DNA of 64,000 nt from UBA6136 sp044350805 (GTDB lineage Bacteria; Pseudomonadota; Gammaproteobacteria; Methylococcales; Methylococcaceae). This document shows positions 8,583-17,486 of this stretch, piece after piece (position 1 is the first letter of the stretch; each line of letters begins with the position of its first letter). The DNA is taken from NCBI GenBank assembly GCA_044350805.1, contig JBILGU010000002.1, positions 124,001 through 188,000 of the forward strand, given 5' to 3'. The position numbers and the translations under genes were made by a program. The notes beneath the pieces are model-generated. The model searched no databases. It saw only the letters and a program-made list of their open reading frames with translations, and was not told the DNA's origin.

Positions 8583-9806
8583 TCATCTCCGAAGGGTGCG
8601 CAGTTTTTCGATTCCCCTGCGAAAGCCCTTCAGGGCCGCCTCAAGGGCTTTATCGAGCTCAACGGGTCGATCGTTCAGTCGGTGGGTTCGAATCAACCAT
8701 CGCAAAGGCCCCGTGGCAAAAAAAACGGGGAGGCTCAATCCTGCCGCAAACCAGACCAGCCGCCAACCCCCGCCGGCCCACTCGCCGGTATGAATCGGCC
8801 AGAGCAGCGTCTCAAGGGTTTCCCTTCCGTTAAACCTGAGAGGATTTCGGACCTCCAGAATCTGGCCACTGTAGGCATCAATCCAGACGGCGGTCACAGG
8901 ATGACGATCATTGGGTTCTGCCGCCTGTTTGAAATGGACCTGGAGGCTCCCGTTCTGCCCTTCCGGAGTGGTGACGCTCCGGACCTCTGCCCGCGGGAAG
9001 GGGCCTCGGGCCAGAAGGATGGCCTCATCGAGCTTCACCCTTTGTGTCGCGGCATGGGATCCAGTGCTCAGGATCGGCTTGGTCTGATCCGCATGCCCCA
9101 GATCCTTAGCGCCAAGGAGCGCTTCGCTGACCTCGGGAAAGGCCAGGTTGATCCCCGTCAAAGCAATCACGAGATACAAAGGCCCCAGAAGGAGGCCCAT
9201 CAGCTGGTGAAGATCGGAGGCAAAGCGAAGCGTGCCTTTTTCATGCCTGAGCTGAAACCGCTCTTTGAGGGGGCGACCCTGGGTCAACCAGAGTCCAAGC
9301 CCCAGCAGGGCCCCTAAAAAAAGTGCGATCCCCAAAAGACCGACAAGCGTGGATCCCAGAGATCCGGCCAGAAGGTGCGTATGGACCTTCAGAAGGAAAG
9401 TCCGAAGGGTCCACCCCCGCTCGCGCTCGGCCAGCACCTCAGAAGTTCCAGGCTCAAGAGAGACGATCAGGGGTTTGAATTTCGGATTCGGTGAAAGACG
9501 CGGCTTTTCAGCCACCGCTGTCAGCGCTTCGCCGGGTTCCCTGGGCAAAAAGAGGGTCCAGGCACCGGTCTGTTCGGGATAGCGCCGGAGTAAGGTCGCG
9601 TAGTGCATTTCAAGGGGCAGCGGACTTGTGTCTTTTCGGGCGTGAAGGCTTGGGTTCAGGAGTTGGTCGAGTCCTTCCCCATAGACGCCCAAAGCGCCTG
9701 TCAGCCCGATCACAGCCAGAAAACCACCACAAATCAGGCCCAAGAGGCCATGCGTTTTGAACCAGAATCGACGTTGACGAAGAAGGTCTTGGATCGGCAT
9801 GGGCAT
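8583..9806 (-). CDS. PepSY-associated transmembrane protein
   Basis: 407 residues from the ATG at 9806-9804; a second ATG at 9800 is equally possible. A longer in-frame reading up to 9941 is unlikely because it would begin inside the AT-rich upstream region and the preceding gene. The N-terminus RRFWFKTHGLLGLICGGFLAVIGLTG is the typical first helix of the PepSY-TM family. Further helices lie near 145-175, 200-225 and 360-385 with periplasmic PepSY-like segments between. Members are often linked to iron-siderophore uptake or act as electron-transferring membrane proteins, but no heme or flavin motif is obvious here. The gene lies 75 bases downstream of the hydrogenase protease on the same strand. 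Confidence 0.82.
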   Translation of the reverse strand: MPMPIQDLLRQRRFWFKTHGLLGLICGGFLAVIGLTGALGVYGEGLDQLLNPSLHARKDTSPLPLEMHYATLLRRYPEQTGAWTLFLPREPGEALTAVAEKPRLSPNPKFKPLIVSLEPGTSEVLAERERGWTLRTFLLKVHTHLLAGSLGSTLVGLLGIALFLGALLGLGLWLTQGRPLKERFQLRHEKGTLRFASDLHQLMGLLLGPLYLVIALTGINLAFPEVSEALLGAKDLGHADQTKPILSTGSHAATQRVKLDEAILLARGPFPRAEVRSVTTPEGQNGSLQVHFKQAAEPNDRHPVTAVWIDAYSGQILEVRNPLRFNGRETLETLLWPIHTGEWAGGGWRLVWFAAGLSLPVFFATGPLRWLIRTHRLNDRPVELDKALEAALKGFRRGIEKLRTLRR

Positions 9807-9880
9807 CGGAATGGGGAGTGAGGAATTAAAACCGGATTCTGACAGGGGAAGGTTGTTTGTTTTGAAAAAAATAACAATAT

Positions 9881-10423
9881 TTATGTGATTAATTTCTTTT
9901 CTACTGGAAGGTTTGAGTGTGTGGCGGAAAGAGCATCCCAAATGCCGAAGTCAGGCTGGTTTAAGAGGGCCAGTACTCGTTTGATGGCGTCCTCAAGATG
10001 TGCTTGCGCCTCGGCTGACAGAGGCTCCCCGAGTTCGTACCGGTAGCCTCGGATTCCAAGAACGTAGGTGGGAGGGGCCTCGCCTTGAAGGTCTTGAACG
10101 ACTTTCAGAAGGGTCCCTGGGCTGACCCAGTGGGTGCTGAAGCTGGGGACAGGGTCGGGTCTCACGCGCTCAAAGCAAAAGGGGGGTGAGGTCGTCAGAT
10201 GGGCATCGACAAAGAGCACCAGATCCTGATGCTGGAGATCCAGGGCATGCTCGACCTGAAGCTGAAAATCGGTCAGAAGAGTGATGTCCAGCGAGGCTGG
10301 GAGTTGCTTTTCAGCGGCCAGCTGCTCAAGCCTTGAAATAAGCTCAGGACCCAGCGCGTCATCCCCCCGTCCAGGGTTACCGTAACCCAGGAGCAGGAGG
10401 CGCGATTTTCGAGGTTCGCTCAC
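9881..10423 (-). CDS. hoxW: NiFe-hydrogenase maturation endopeptidase (HoxW/HycI family)
   Basis: 180 residues from a GTG at 10423-10421 that overlaps the stop of the hydrogenase gene (GTGA). A longer in-frame opening inside that gene is rejected because the domain starts right at SRLLLLGYGNPGRGDD. This GNPGRGDD motif (about 15-22) supplies the acidic nickel ligand of the M52 hydrogenase protease family; VFVDAH downstream fits the second conserved block. The enzyme clips the C-terminal peptide of the large subunit once Ni is inserted. Immediate coupling to the large-subunit gene makes that protein its likely substrate. The symbol is by analogy with NAD-linked hydrogenases. Confidence 0.85.
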   Translation of the reverse strand: MSEPRKSRLLLLGYGNPGRGDDALGPELISRLEQLAAEKQLPASLDITLLTDFQLQVEHALDLQHQDLVLFVDAHLTTSPPFCFERVRPDPVPSFSTHWVSPGTLLKVVQDLQGEAPPTYVLGIRGYRYELGEPLSAEAQAHLEDAIKRVLALLNQPDFGIWDALSATHSNLPVEKKLIT

Positions 10424-11886
10424 AGTCCCCGCTGGGCCTGCCCGAGGACCTTGCCAGCGTTGTCGACTACCTCGACTTCCAGTGGCATTTTCCCAAGGGC
10501 ATGAGTTGCACATGAAAGGCAGGGATCATAGGCTCGAATGGCGACTTCAAGATGGTTAAGGAGCCCCTCGGTCGGTTCGACCCCATCAAGATAAGTTGCG
10601 GCGACCTGGCGGATGGATTCATTCATCGCCTGGTTGTTGCTGGTGGTGGAGACGATCAGATTGGCGCGGATCACCAGATCATTGTCATCGATCGTGTAGT
10701 CATGGAAGAGCGTGCCCCGAGGGGCTTCAATGACCCCAATACCGCGGCTTTGGCGTTCGCCATAAGCCATCAGGTCCTCGCCGAGAATTTCAGGATTCTC
10801 CAGCAGCATCTGAATGCCTTCGGCGGCATAGAGCACCTCGATCATTCGGGCCCAGTGATAGGCCAGTGTCGGCTGGACAGGGAATCCTCCGCCTTCCTTC
10901 ATGAAGGTCACCCGGGCTTCTTCGGCTCGTGGGGTTGGAATGAAATCTGCGTTGTTGATCCGGGCGAGAGGGCCTACGCGGTACCAGCCTTTCTCCTGAC
11001 CGAGTCGCTCGATGAAGGGAAATTTCATATAGGTCCAGCTGCGGACTTCTTCCCGAAGATGATCGAAATACCCGCGGTAATCGACATCGTCGAGGAGGAT
11101 TTCACCTTGAGATCCCCGAGCGCGAAGGCCGCCATGGTAAAGATCCAGTGTGCCCTTTTCTCCTGCAAGACTCAAAAAGCTTGAGGTGATGGCGGCAAAT
11201 TCCAGATTCTTTTTCCGATCTGAAAGGTAAAGGTCCTGCGCGACCTTCAGGGCCATTTGGCTATCCGCGATGATGGCTTCAATTTCAGACAGAAGGGTTT
11301 CCCGAGCGTCTTTGCTGAGCGCCTTGTTCATGCCCCCTGGGAGCGCTGCGGTGCCATGGACCCTTTTGCCGGTGATGTGTCGAATGATTTCCTGACCGTA
11401 TTTGCGAAGGCCAATCCCTTTAAGAGCGAGGGTTGGATTGGCTTCGGCAACACCGACGATGTTCCGTGCCAGGGCATCACTGCCGAACCCGAACAACAGA
11501 TCGGGGGAGGCAAGATGAAAGAAATGGAGGGCATGCGACTGCAGCGTTTGCCCCAGGTGAAGAAGCCTTCGGAGTTTTTCCGCTGGGGGGGTTAAGGTGT
11601 CGACGCCGACCAGTTGATCAACGGCTTTGGCTGCGGCCAGGTGATGACTGACCGGGCAGATGCCGCAAAGCCGTTGCACCAGAACCGGGATTTCCCAGTA
11701 GGGGCGGCCCTGAATGAAGCGTTCAAACCCCCGAAATTCGACGATATGCAGCCTGGCTTGCTGGACCCGATGGTTTTCATCCAGAAGAAGCGTGACCTTT
11801 CCGTGGCCTTCAACTCGAGTCACAGGATCAATGACAACGCGCCGAAGGCCTTCGGTCTGGATCGCTGTTTCTGGAACGGTGGCCAT
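10420..11886 (-). CDS. hoxH: NiFe-hydrogenase large subunit, HoxH-like (group 3 type)
   Basis: 488 residues. The N-terminal metal-site motif is RLCGICPVSHHLA (Cys74, Cys77) and the C-terminal one DPCLSCATH (Cys456, Cys459). Both pairs of NiFe-binding cysteines are thus intact. A 26-residue tail after His462 (starting ALGKMPLE) would be removed by the protease encoded directly downstream. The L1/L2 wording fits cytoplasmic bidirectional NAD-linked (group 3d) enzymes rather than membrane uptake types; exact subgrouping needs a tree. The gene is first in its transcript: the next gene upstream (11981) is on the other strand. No small subunit (hoxY), diaphorase (hoxF/U) or hyp genes are present in the window, which is unusual. 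Confidence 0.92.
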   Translation of the reverse strand: MATVPETAIQTEGLRRVVIDPVTRVEGHGKVTLLLDENHRVQQARLHIVEFRGFERFIQGRPYWEIPVLVQRLCGICPVSHHLAAAKAVDQLVGVDTLTPPAEKLRRLLHLGQTLQSHALHFFHLASPDLLFGFGSDALARNIVGVAEANPTLALKGIGLRKYGQEIIRHITGKRVHGTAALPGGMNKALSKDARETLLSEIEAIIADSQMALKVAQDLYLSDRKKNLEFAAITSSFLSLAGEKGTLDLYHGGLRARGSQGEILLDDVDYRGYFDHLREEVRSWTYMKFPFIERLGQEKGWYRVGPLARINNADFIPTPRAEEARVTFMKEGGGFPVQPTLAYHWARMIEVLYAAEGIQMLLENPEILGEDLMAYGERQSRGIGVIEAPRGTLFHDYTIDDNDLVIRANLIVSTTSNNQAMNESIRQVAATYLDGVEPTEGLLNHLEVAIRAYDPCLSCATHALGKMPLEVEVVDNAGKVLGQAQRGL

Positions 11887-11980
11887 GGAAGAAACCCTAG
11901 AATGTAAAGGGAATATCGGAGACTAACATACCGAATAGATGAGCGTAAAATGACACGATTTTCCCCTAGGAGATCCCCTC

Positions 11981-13180
11981 ATGACCGAATCCACAACGCT
12001 CAGGCTTCGGAAAAATGAGGAGCGGCGGCTGAAAAGCGGTCATCTCTGGGTTTTCAGCAATGAAATCGATACCCAGGCCACACCGCTCAAGAGCATCGAG
12101 CCCGGGTCTTTGGTGACGATCGAATCAAGCCGCGGCGAACCCCTGGGTCTAGCCTATGCCAATCCCGAGTCACTGATTGCAGCGCGACTCCTCACGCGCA
12201 ACCCCCGCGAATCGATCGGTCCCCGTTTCTTGGAACAGCGCATCGAGCGCGCCCTGGCCCTTCGGGACAGACTTTATGACAAGCCGCACTATCGCCTGAT
12301 CTATGGGGAAAGCGATGGTCTTCCAGGGCTTGTGGTCGACCGGTTTGGTGATCTTCTGGTGGTGCAGTCGAATACGGCGGGCATGGATCAGCTGGAGGGG
12401 GTTCTGATCGAGGCCTTGAAGAAGGTCCTGAATCCCCAGACCATCGTCGTTCGAAACACTTCAAGCCTCCGAGCGCTTGAGGGGCTCTCCGAGCGCGTTG
12501 AGGTGGTCTATGGTGAGTTGGCGGAGACTCCCCTCGTTGAGGAGAATGGCGCCCACTTTGCGATCGATCCTCTGGAAGGGCAGAAGACGGGCTGGTTTTT
12601 TGACCATCGGGATAACCGTGCGAGGCTGGCTCCTTGGTGCAAGGGCCGAAAGGTCTTGGATCTTTTTGCTTACACCGGTGCCTGGGGATTACCCGCGGCC
12701 CTTGCGGGCGCGGCCTCGGTGGATGCGGTCGATGCCTCGGAATCGGCCCTAAGCCTGCTCCGCGAGAATGCCGCCCGAAACGGGATGGCAGACCGCTTTG
12801 AAACCCATCCTAGTGATGTCTTTGAGTTTCTTCGAAAGGCCCGGGAAGATCGACAGCACTGGGATGTCGTCATTGTCGACCCGCCGGCTTTCATCAAGCG
12901 CAAGAAGGATGGCACCAAAGGCGTTGAGGCCTACCGCCGATTGAACCAGATGGCGCTTCAGGTCCTATCGCCGGGTGGGCTTCTGGTCTCGGCGTCCTGT
13001 TCCTACCATCTCCCCCGAGAGGGCTTGAAGGACCTCCTTCGCGCTTCCTCAAGGCATCTGGACCGACATCTGGTCATTTTGGCGGAAGGCGGTCAGGGTG
13101 CCGATCATCCGGTGCATCCGGCGATCCCCGAGACCGATTATCTCAAGGCGGTTTTTTGTCATGTGGGGCCGAGCCTCTAG
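11981..13180 (+). CDS. RlmI-like class I SAM-dependent rRNA methyltransferase
   Basis: 399 residues. An N-terminal PUA domain (LRLRKNEERRLKSGHLWVFS, about 5-80) precedes an EEHEE-like linker with DGLPGLVVDRFGD and a Rossmann methyltransferase domain. The latter shows VLDLFAYTGAWGL near 225 and DVVIVDPPAFIKRK near 300, the D-P-P-A-F catalytic loop of 5-methylcytosine-type RNA methyltransferases; SASCSYH carries a conserved Cys. The closest named relative is RlmI (m5C1962 of 23S rRNA), but paralogous families share this build. The ribosome binding site AGGAGA is at 11970-11975. The gene is divergent from hoxH. Confidence 0.88.
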   Translation: MTESTTLRLRKNEERRLKSGHLWVFSNEIDTQATPLKSIEPGSLVTIESSRGEPLGLAYANPESLIAARLLTRNPRESIGPRFLEQRIERALALRDRLYDKPHYRLIYGESDGLPGLVVDRFGDLLVVQSNTAGMDQLEGVLIEALKKVLNPQTIVVRNTSSLRALEGLSERVEVVYGELAETPLVEENGAHFAIDPLEGQKTGWFFDHRDNRARLAPWCKGRKVLDLFAYTGAWGLPAALAGAASVDAVDASESALSLLRENAARNGMADRFETHPSDVFEFLRKAREDRQHWDVVIVDPPAFIKRKKDGTKGVEAYRRLNQMALQVLSPGGLLVSASCSYHLPREGLKDLLRASSRHLDRHLVILAEGGQGADHPVHPAIPETDYLKAVFCHVGPSL

Positions 13181-13274
13181 CCTGAGCCCTCTTGAAATCG
13201 CCGAAACGTGACCCCACCTTTTGCCCCAACGGCTTTGTCGACACCCCCTTAATTTGCATCCTGAAGAGGTTTTC

Positions 13275-14630
13275 ATGTTGCACCGCGCCTTCCTTTTGGC
13301 CTCCCTCGCATGGGGAGTTCTCGCATTTTCTGCCCCCCTTCAGGCGGAACTTCCCACCGCCGTTGAAGGACAGCCCCTCCCAAGTCTCGCCCCGATGTTG
13401 AAACGGGTGACCCCGGGAGTCGTCAATATCTCGACCAAGACCAAGATTGTCGAGGCTGAACATCCCCTGATGCGGGATCCGGTCTTTCGGCATTTCTTTG
13501 GGGTGCCGAACATGCCAAGCCAACGTGAAAGCTCGTCTTTGGGATCGGGGGTGATCGTGGATGCTGCGCGGGGCTTCATTCTGACCAACAACCATGTGGT
13601 CGATAAGGCGGATGAAATCACCGTAACCCTGACCGATGGCCGTAAGCTCAAGGCCAAGCTGGTCGGCACCGACAAGGAATCCGATGTGGCGGTCATTAAA
13701 GTACCGTCCGACCACCTCACCGAGGTCAAGGTGGCCAACTCTGATCAGGTTCAGGTCGGTGATTTCGTGGTTGCTGTCGGTAATCCGTTTGGCTTGGGGC
13801 AGACGGTGACTTCCGGGATCGTCAGTGCCTTGGGCCGTTCAGGGCTCGGCATTGAAGGCTATGAAGACTTCATCCAGACCGATGCCTCCATCAATCCTGG
13901 CAATTCGGGGGGGGCATTGGTCGACCTTCAGGGCCATCTGGTCGGCATCAATACCGCGATCCTGGCGCCGAACGGCGGCAATGTCGGTATTGGTTTTGCC
14001 ATCCCCGCCAATATGGCGCTCCACATCATGAACACCCTGGTGGAGCACGGCTCGGTCAAGCGCGGTCTGGTGGGGGTTCAGGTTCAGGATCTGACGCATG
14101 AGCTCGCCGAAGCCTTCAAGATTCCTCAGAATCAGGGGGCTGTCGTCAGCGGGATTCAGCCAGGATCTCCCGCCGAGAAGGCCAAGCTTGAGGCGGGCGA
14201 TGTCATCCTCGCGGTCAATGGTCGCAAGGTCAAGAACAGTCAGGACGTGCGAAATGCGGTCGGATTGGCTCAGATTGGCGATGAGGTTGAGCTCGAGATC
14301 ATTCACAAAGGGGAGACGTTGACCCGAACGGCAGAAGTTGCAGCCCCTCGCATTTCGGCCCTTGAAGGGGGAGAGATGAATCCCAAGCTGGCGGGTGTGG
14401 TCTTTCGTGACGTCAATGCCGCAGGCGTTGCAGAGGGCGTTCTGATTGAAAAGATGAATACCGCCTCCTATGCCTTCCGTGCAGGGCTCCAGCCGGGCGA
14501 TGTGATCCACGAGGCCAACCGAAAGCCGGCCGGTACCATTACTGATCTCCAGAAAGCCGTTAAAGGCGCGCGGGAGTTAATGCTCAACGTCCAGCGCGGG
14601 GATCAGGGCTTTATCGTTGTCTTGCGCTGA
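13275..14630 (+). CDS. Do/DegP-family periplasmic serine protease
   Basis: 451 residues from the ATG at 13275, preceded by GAAGAGG at 13263-13269. An upstream in-frame ATG at 13221 is rejected because it would put 18 residues before the signal peptide. The signal peptide is about 1-24 (cleavage after LQA). The catalytic triad is visible: His107 (TNNHVVD), Asp137 (ESDVAVIK) and Ser211 (NPGNSGGAL). Two PDZ domains follow (about 255-345 and 365-450). The enzyme degrades or refolds damaged envelope proteins. It could be named degP, degQ or mucD; sequence alone does not separate them. A strong terminator follows. Confidence 0.93.
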   Translation: MLHRAFLLASLAWGVLAFSAPLQAELPTAVEGQPLPSLAPMLKRVTPGVVNISTKTKIVEAEHPLMRDPVFRHFFGVPNMPSQRESSSLGSGVIVDAARGFILTNNHVVDKADEITVTLTDGRKLKAKLVGTDKESDVAVIKVPSDHLTEVKVANSDQVQVGDFVVAVGNPFGLGQTVTSGIVSALGRSGLGIEGYEDFIQTDASINPGNSGGALVDLQGHLVGINTAILAPNGGNVGIGFAIPANMALHIMNTLVEHGSVKRGLVGVQVQDLTHELAEAFKIPQNQGAVVSGIQPGSPAEKAKLEAGDVILAVNGRKVKNSQDVRNAVGLAQIGDEVELEIIHKGETLTRTAEVAAPRISALEGGEMNPKLAGVVFRDVNAAGVAEGVLIEKMNTASYAFRAGLQPGDVIHEANRKPAGTITDLQKAVKGARELMLNVQRGDQGFIVVLR

Positions 14631-14660
14631 GCGATCAGTAACAATCCGACTATCGAAGGG

Positions 14661-14693
14661 GATCAAGGGGGCATGTGGCGTGCCCCCTTGATC
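14661..14693. repeat. Perfect 13-bp inverted repeat after the Do protease gene
   Basis: GATCAAGGGGGCA and its exact complement flank a 7-base loop. It lies 30 bases after the protease stop and directly before a second, terminator-type hairpin. No T-run follows this first stem, so on its own it is more likely a 3'-end stabilising or processing hairpin than the terminator. Confidence 0.8.
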
Positions 14694-14698
14694 CACCC

Positions 14699-14724
14699 GG
14701 GGGGCTTCGGCCCCCTCATTTTTT
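14699..14724 (+). terminator. Rho-independent terminator of the Do protease gene
   Basis: A G/C-only stem closed by a C(TTCG)G tetraloop at 14705-14710, flanked by GGGGG and CCCCC, is followed by CATTTTTT. This is a textbook intrinsic terminator for plus-strand transcription. It separates the protease gene from sucC, which must therefore have its own promoter in the short remaining gap. Confidence 0.85.
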
Positions 14725-14748
14725 ACCCTCAGGACCGAGGATCGCGTC

Positions 14749-15909
14749 ATGTATGTTCACGAGTTTGAGGCCAAGGCCCTTTTAGCCGAGGCGGGTGTCC
14801 CGGTTCCTTCGGGCCGGGTCGCCGCATCCCCCGATGAGGCTCGCCGCTTGGCGGCTGAAGTTCCCGGTGAGCGCTGGGTCGTCAAGGCGCAGGTTCACAG
14901 CGGCGGGCGGGGAAAAGCGGGTGGTGTCCTCCTTTGTGATTCGCCGGAGGCCGTCGCTGAGGCCGCTCAAAAGCTGCTTGGGACGCGATTGATGACCAAT
15001 CAGACCGGGGCGGCGGGACTCCCGATTCACCGGATTTTCATCGAGGAAGTCCGGCCGATTGCCGCTGAGTATTACCTTTGTGCCCTCATTGATCGGACCC
15101 GGGCCCGGGTGACCCTCATCGCCTCCGCATCCGGCGGTGCCGATATTGAGGAAGTGGCTCACGAGGCACCGGAAAAGATCATCACCGTGGAAGTGCATCC
15201 TGCGGCCGGTCTTCAGAGCTATCACCTGCGAACCTTGGGCTATGGCATTGGCCTTGAGGGCAATGCCCTTCGTCAGTTCAGCGACATGACTCGGGCGCTC
15301 TATGCGCTGGCGGTCGAGAAGGACCTGCTTCAGGTCGAGATCAACCCGTTAGCGATGGATGGCGAAGGGAACCTCATGGCACTCGATGCCAAGATCGTCG
15401 TGGATGATAACGCGCTGGCGCTGCATCCGGATCTTTCGGCCCTTCGGGATGTCTCCCAGGAAGATCCGACGGAAGCCAAGGCCCGTGATCTTGATCTGAG
15501 CTATGTCACCCTCGATGGGTCGATTGGCTGTATGGTCAATGGGGCCGGTTTGGCCATGGCAACCCTGGATGTCATCAAACTTCATGGCGGCCAGCCCGCT
15601 AATTTTCTGGATGTCGGCGGCGGGATCACCCGCGACCGGGTGGCAGCAGCGTTTCGACTGATTCTCTCGGAACCCCGCGTCAAGGCCATCCTGGTGAATA
15701 TCTTTGGGGGTATTGTCCGCTGCGACCTGATTGCCGAAGGCGTCATCGAAGCGGCCCGTGAGACGGGTGCCAGCCTTCCGATCGTGGTTCGCCTGGAAGG
15801 AACCAATGCACAGGAAGGCCGAGAGCTTCTCGCTCAGTCGGGACTCGCCCTGATTCCTGCAGCCACTCTGGATGAGGCTGCCATCAAAGCCGTCGAGGTT
15901 GCCCTGTGA
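14749..15909 (+). CDS. sucC: Succinyl-CoA synthetase (ADP-forming) beta subunit
   Basis: 386 residues, full length. An ATP-grasp domain makes up the first 240 or so residues, starting YVHEFEAKALLAEAGVPVP and including WVVKAQVHSGGRGKAGGV. The C-terminal CoA-ligase domain includes GCMVNGAGLAMATLD, NFLDVGGG and ILVNIFGGIVRCD. With SucD it interconverts succinyl-CoA and succinate, with ATP formation in the TCA cycle. The last codons overlap the sucD start. A malate-CoA ligase beta subunit is related in sequence, but the length and motifs are typical of SucC. Confidence 0.93.
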   Translation: MYVHEFEAKALLAEAGVPVPSGRVAASPDEARRLAAEVPGERWVVKAQVHSGGRGKAGGVLLCDSPEAVAEAAQKLLGTRLMTNQTGAAGLPIHRIFIEEVRPIAAEYYLCALIDRTRARVTLIASASGGADIEEVAHEAPEKIITVEVHPAAGLQSYHLRTLGYGIGLEGNALRQFSDMTRALYALAVEKDLLQVEINPLAMDGEGNLMALDAKIVVDDNALALHPDLSALRDVSQEDPTEAKARDLDLSYVTLDGSIGCMVNGAGLAMATLDVIKLHGGQPANFLDVGGGITRDRVAAAFRLILSEPRVKAILVNIFGGIVRCDLIAEGVIEAARETGASLPIVVRLEGTNAQEGRELLAQSGLALIPAATLDEAAIKAVEVAL

Positions 15910-16787
15910 GTATTCTGATCCACCGCGAAACCAAGGTCCTTTGCCAGGGAATTACCGGCAAGCAGGCCACCTTCCACTCTCGTCAGTGTCTCGATTATGG
16001 AACCCGGCTGGTCGGAGGGGTGACTCCCGGCAAGGGGGGGAGCGAGCATCTGGGGCTTCCGGTCTTCAATACGGTCCGTGAGGCGGTCCGGGAGACCGGA
16101 GCAACAGCCAGCATGATTTATGTGCCCCCGGTTTTTGCGGCCGATGCAATCCTCGAGGCGGCAGAGGCCGGCATCGAATTGGTGGTTTGTATTACCGAAG
16201 GCATCCCGATTCATCACATGCTGAGAGTGCGGGCGGCGCTTGCCGGAAGCGGTACCCGTCTGGTTGGCCCTAACTGCCCGGGCGTGATTACCCCGGGTGA
16301 ATGCAAGATCGGCATCATGCCGGGCATGATTCATCAGCCGGGTGCGATCGGCATCGTCTCGCGCTCAGGCACCCTGACCTATGAAGCGGTCCACCAGACC
16401 TCAGAGGTCAACCTGGGCCAGACCACCTGTGTCGGGATTGGCGGCGATCCCATTAAGGGGCTTGATTTCATTGAGGTTCTGGCCCTTTTTGAGGCCGATC
16501 CGGCCACCCGGGGCATCGTCATGGTGGGCGAAATTGGTGGAACGGCGGAAGAGGAAGCGGCCGAGTACATCCGAAGCCATGTTCGCAAACCCGTCGTTTC
16601 CTATATTGCAGGATCCAGCGCTCCCGAAGGGAAGCGCATGGGACACGCCGGAGCCATCATTTCAGCCGGTAAAGGGAGTGCGACCAGCAAGATGTGCGCT
16701 CTTGAAGCCGCCGGAGTCGAAGTCGTTTCAAGCCCGAGCCAGATCGGTGCCCGAATGCTGAAGGCCCTCGGGCGGGAAAGGGATTAG
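15906..16787 (+). CDS. sucD: Succinyl-CoA synthetase alpha subunit
   Basis: 293 residues from GTG at 15906, overlapping the sucC TGA. The CoA-binding Rossmann domain comes first (CQGITGKQATFHSRQCLDYG, GGVTPGKGG). GPNCPGVITPGECKIGIMPG and the phospho-histidine segment RMGHAGAIIS (His about 247) follow. The alpha subunit binds CoA and carries the transient phosphohistidine. The stop is in a 4-base convergent overlap with the DUF4136 gene. Confidence 0.95.
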   Translation: MSILIHRETKVLCQGITGKQATFHSRQCLDYGTRLVGGVTPGKGGSEHLGLPVFNTVREAVRETGATASMIYVPPVFAADAILEAAEAGIELVVCITEGIPIHHMLRVRAALAGSGTRLVGPNCPGVITPGECKIGIMPGMIHQPGAIGIVSRSGTLTYEAVHQTSEVNLGQTTCVGIGGDPIKGLDFIEVLALFEADPATRGIVMVGEIGGTAEEEAAEYIRSHVRKPVVSYIAGSSAPEGKRMGHAGAIISAGKGSATSKMCALEAAGVEVVSSPSQIGARMLKALGRERD

Positions 16788-17404
16788 GGGGCTTTGCCGC
16801 TGCTGCCAGGCGGGAAGCCCTCGAGGATAGAGGCTACGGTCTTTTCGATGCGTTCCTTTTGCGAGGCTCTAAAGTAGCCAAAATCCGTCTTGTCGGTCAC
16901 GCCGGCATTCCAGACGATTTTCCCGGAAGCAGGATCAATCGCCAGTACTTCGAGTTTCGCTTCCTCATATTTTGAGGTGTAGGGATCTTCCGAGGGCGGC
17001 GGCACCCTCCCATCGGCACTGGTGGGAAGCAGTGAGCCATGAGCGCCGGGGAACATGATGTTGACGGCCCCGTAGCCCCCGTTGGGCTTTTTGTGGCTGT
17101 CGAGGGCCCACTCCCCAAACGAGTAGGCAATTTTGATATCGGGGTGGTTTGACGACTGACGAAAACCTCGGGCCTCAAGTTCCGATTTAATCTTCGCATC
17201 AACCAGCGCATTGAGCTGAATCCTCTCAGCGGTCGTTTTAGCGGCTTCCGTCTCCAGTGTCCCCACCGAAAAATCAAAGGTCTTGATGGCCTTAAAGTCG
17301 TAATGGCTATCAAAATCCCTCTGGACCTGCAGGGGATGGCTGCTACAGCCTGAAAGAGTAAAAACGAGAGCGAACAGTTTCAGTATCGGGATCTTCTTGA
17401 TCAT
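16784..17404 (-). CDS. DUF4136 lipoprotein
   Basis: 206 residues with a lipoprotein signal: a basic start MIKK, a hydrophobic stretch and the lipobox LSGC (Cys20). The mature part is a DUF4136 domain: FDSHYDFKAIKTFDF, then IKSELEARGFRQSSNHPDIKI, and VLAIDPASGKIVWNAGV near the end. Family members are envelope lipoproteins of unknown function in Gram-negative bacteria. The gene is alone on its strand, converging on sucD. The lipobox and domain are clear; the role is not known. Confidence 0.85.
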   Translation of the reverse strand: MIKKIPILKLFALVFTLSGCSSHPLQVQRDFDSHYDFKAIKTFDFSVGTLETEAAKTTAERIQLNALVDAKIKSELEARGFRQSSNHPDIKIAYSFGEWALDSHKKPNGGYGAVNIMFPGAHGSLLPTSADGRVPPPSEDPYTSKYEEAKLEVLAIDPASGKIVWNAGVTDKTDFGYFRASQKERIEKTVASILEGFPPGSSGKAP

Positions 17405-17486
17405 GGTGGGGGCTCACGGATAGACGTTGTCTGAAGGGTAATTCACTTTCGTGGCGTCGCCAAATTTTTGTCCTTGTATCTTGGCT

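Noticed and set aside
9841..9900. Possible Fur box before the PepSY gene
   Set aside because: The AT-rich stretch shows no good match to the 19-base Fur palindrome; base composition alone is not enough.
9807..9941. N-terminal extension of the PepSY protein
   Set aside because: The extra 45 residues lie in AT-rich intergenic DNA and the 3' end of hoxW and show no family likeness.
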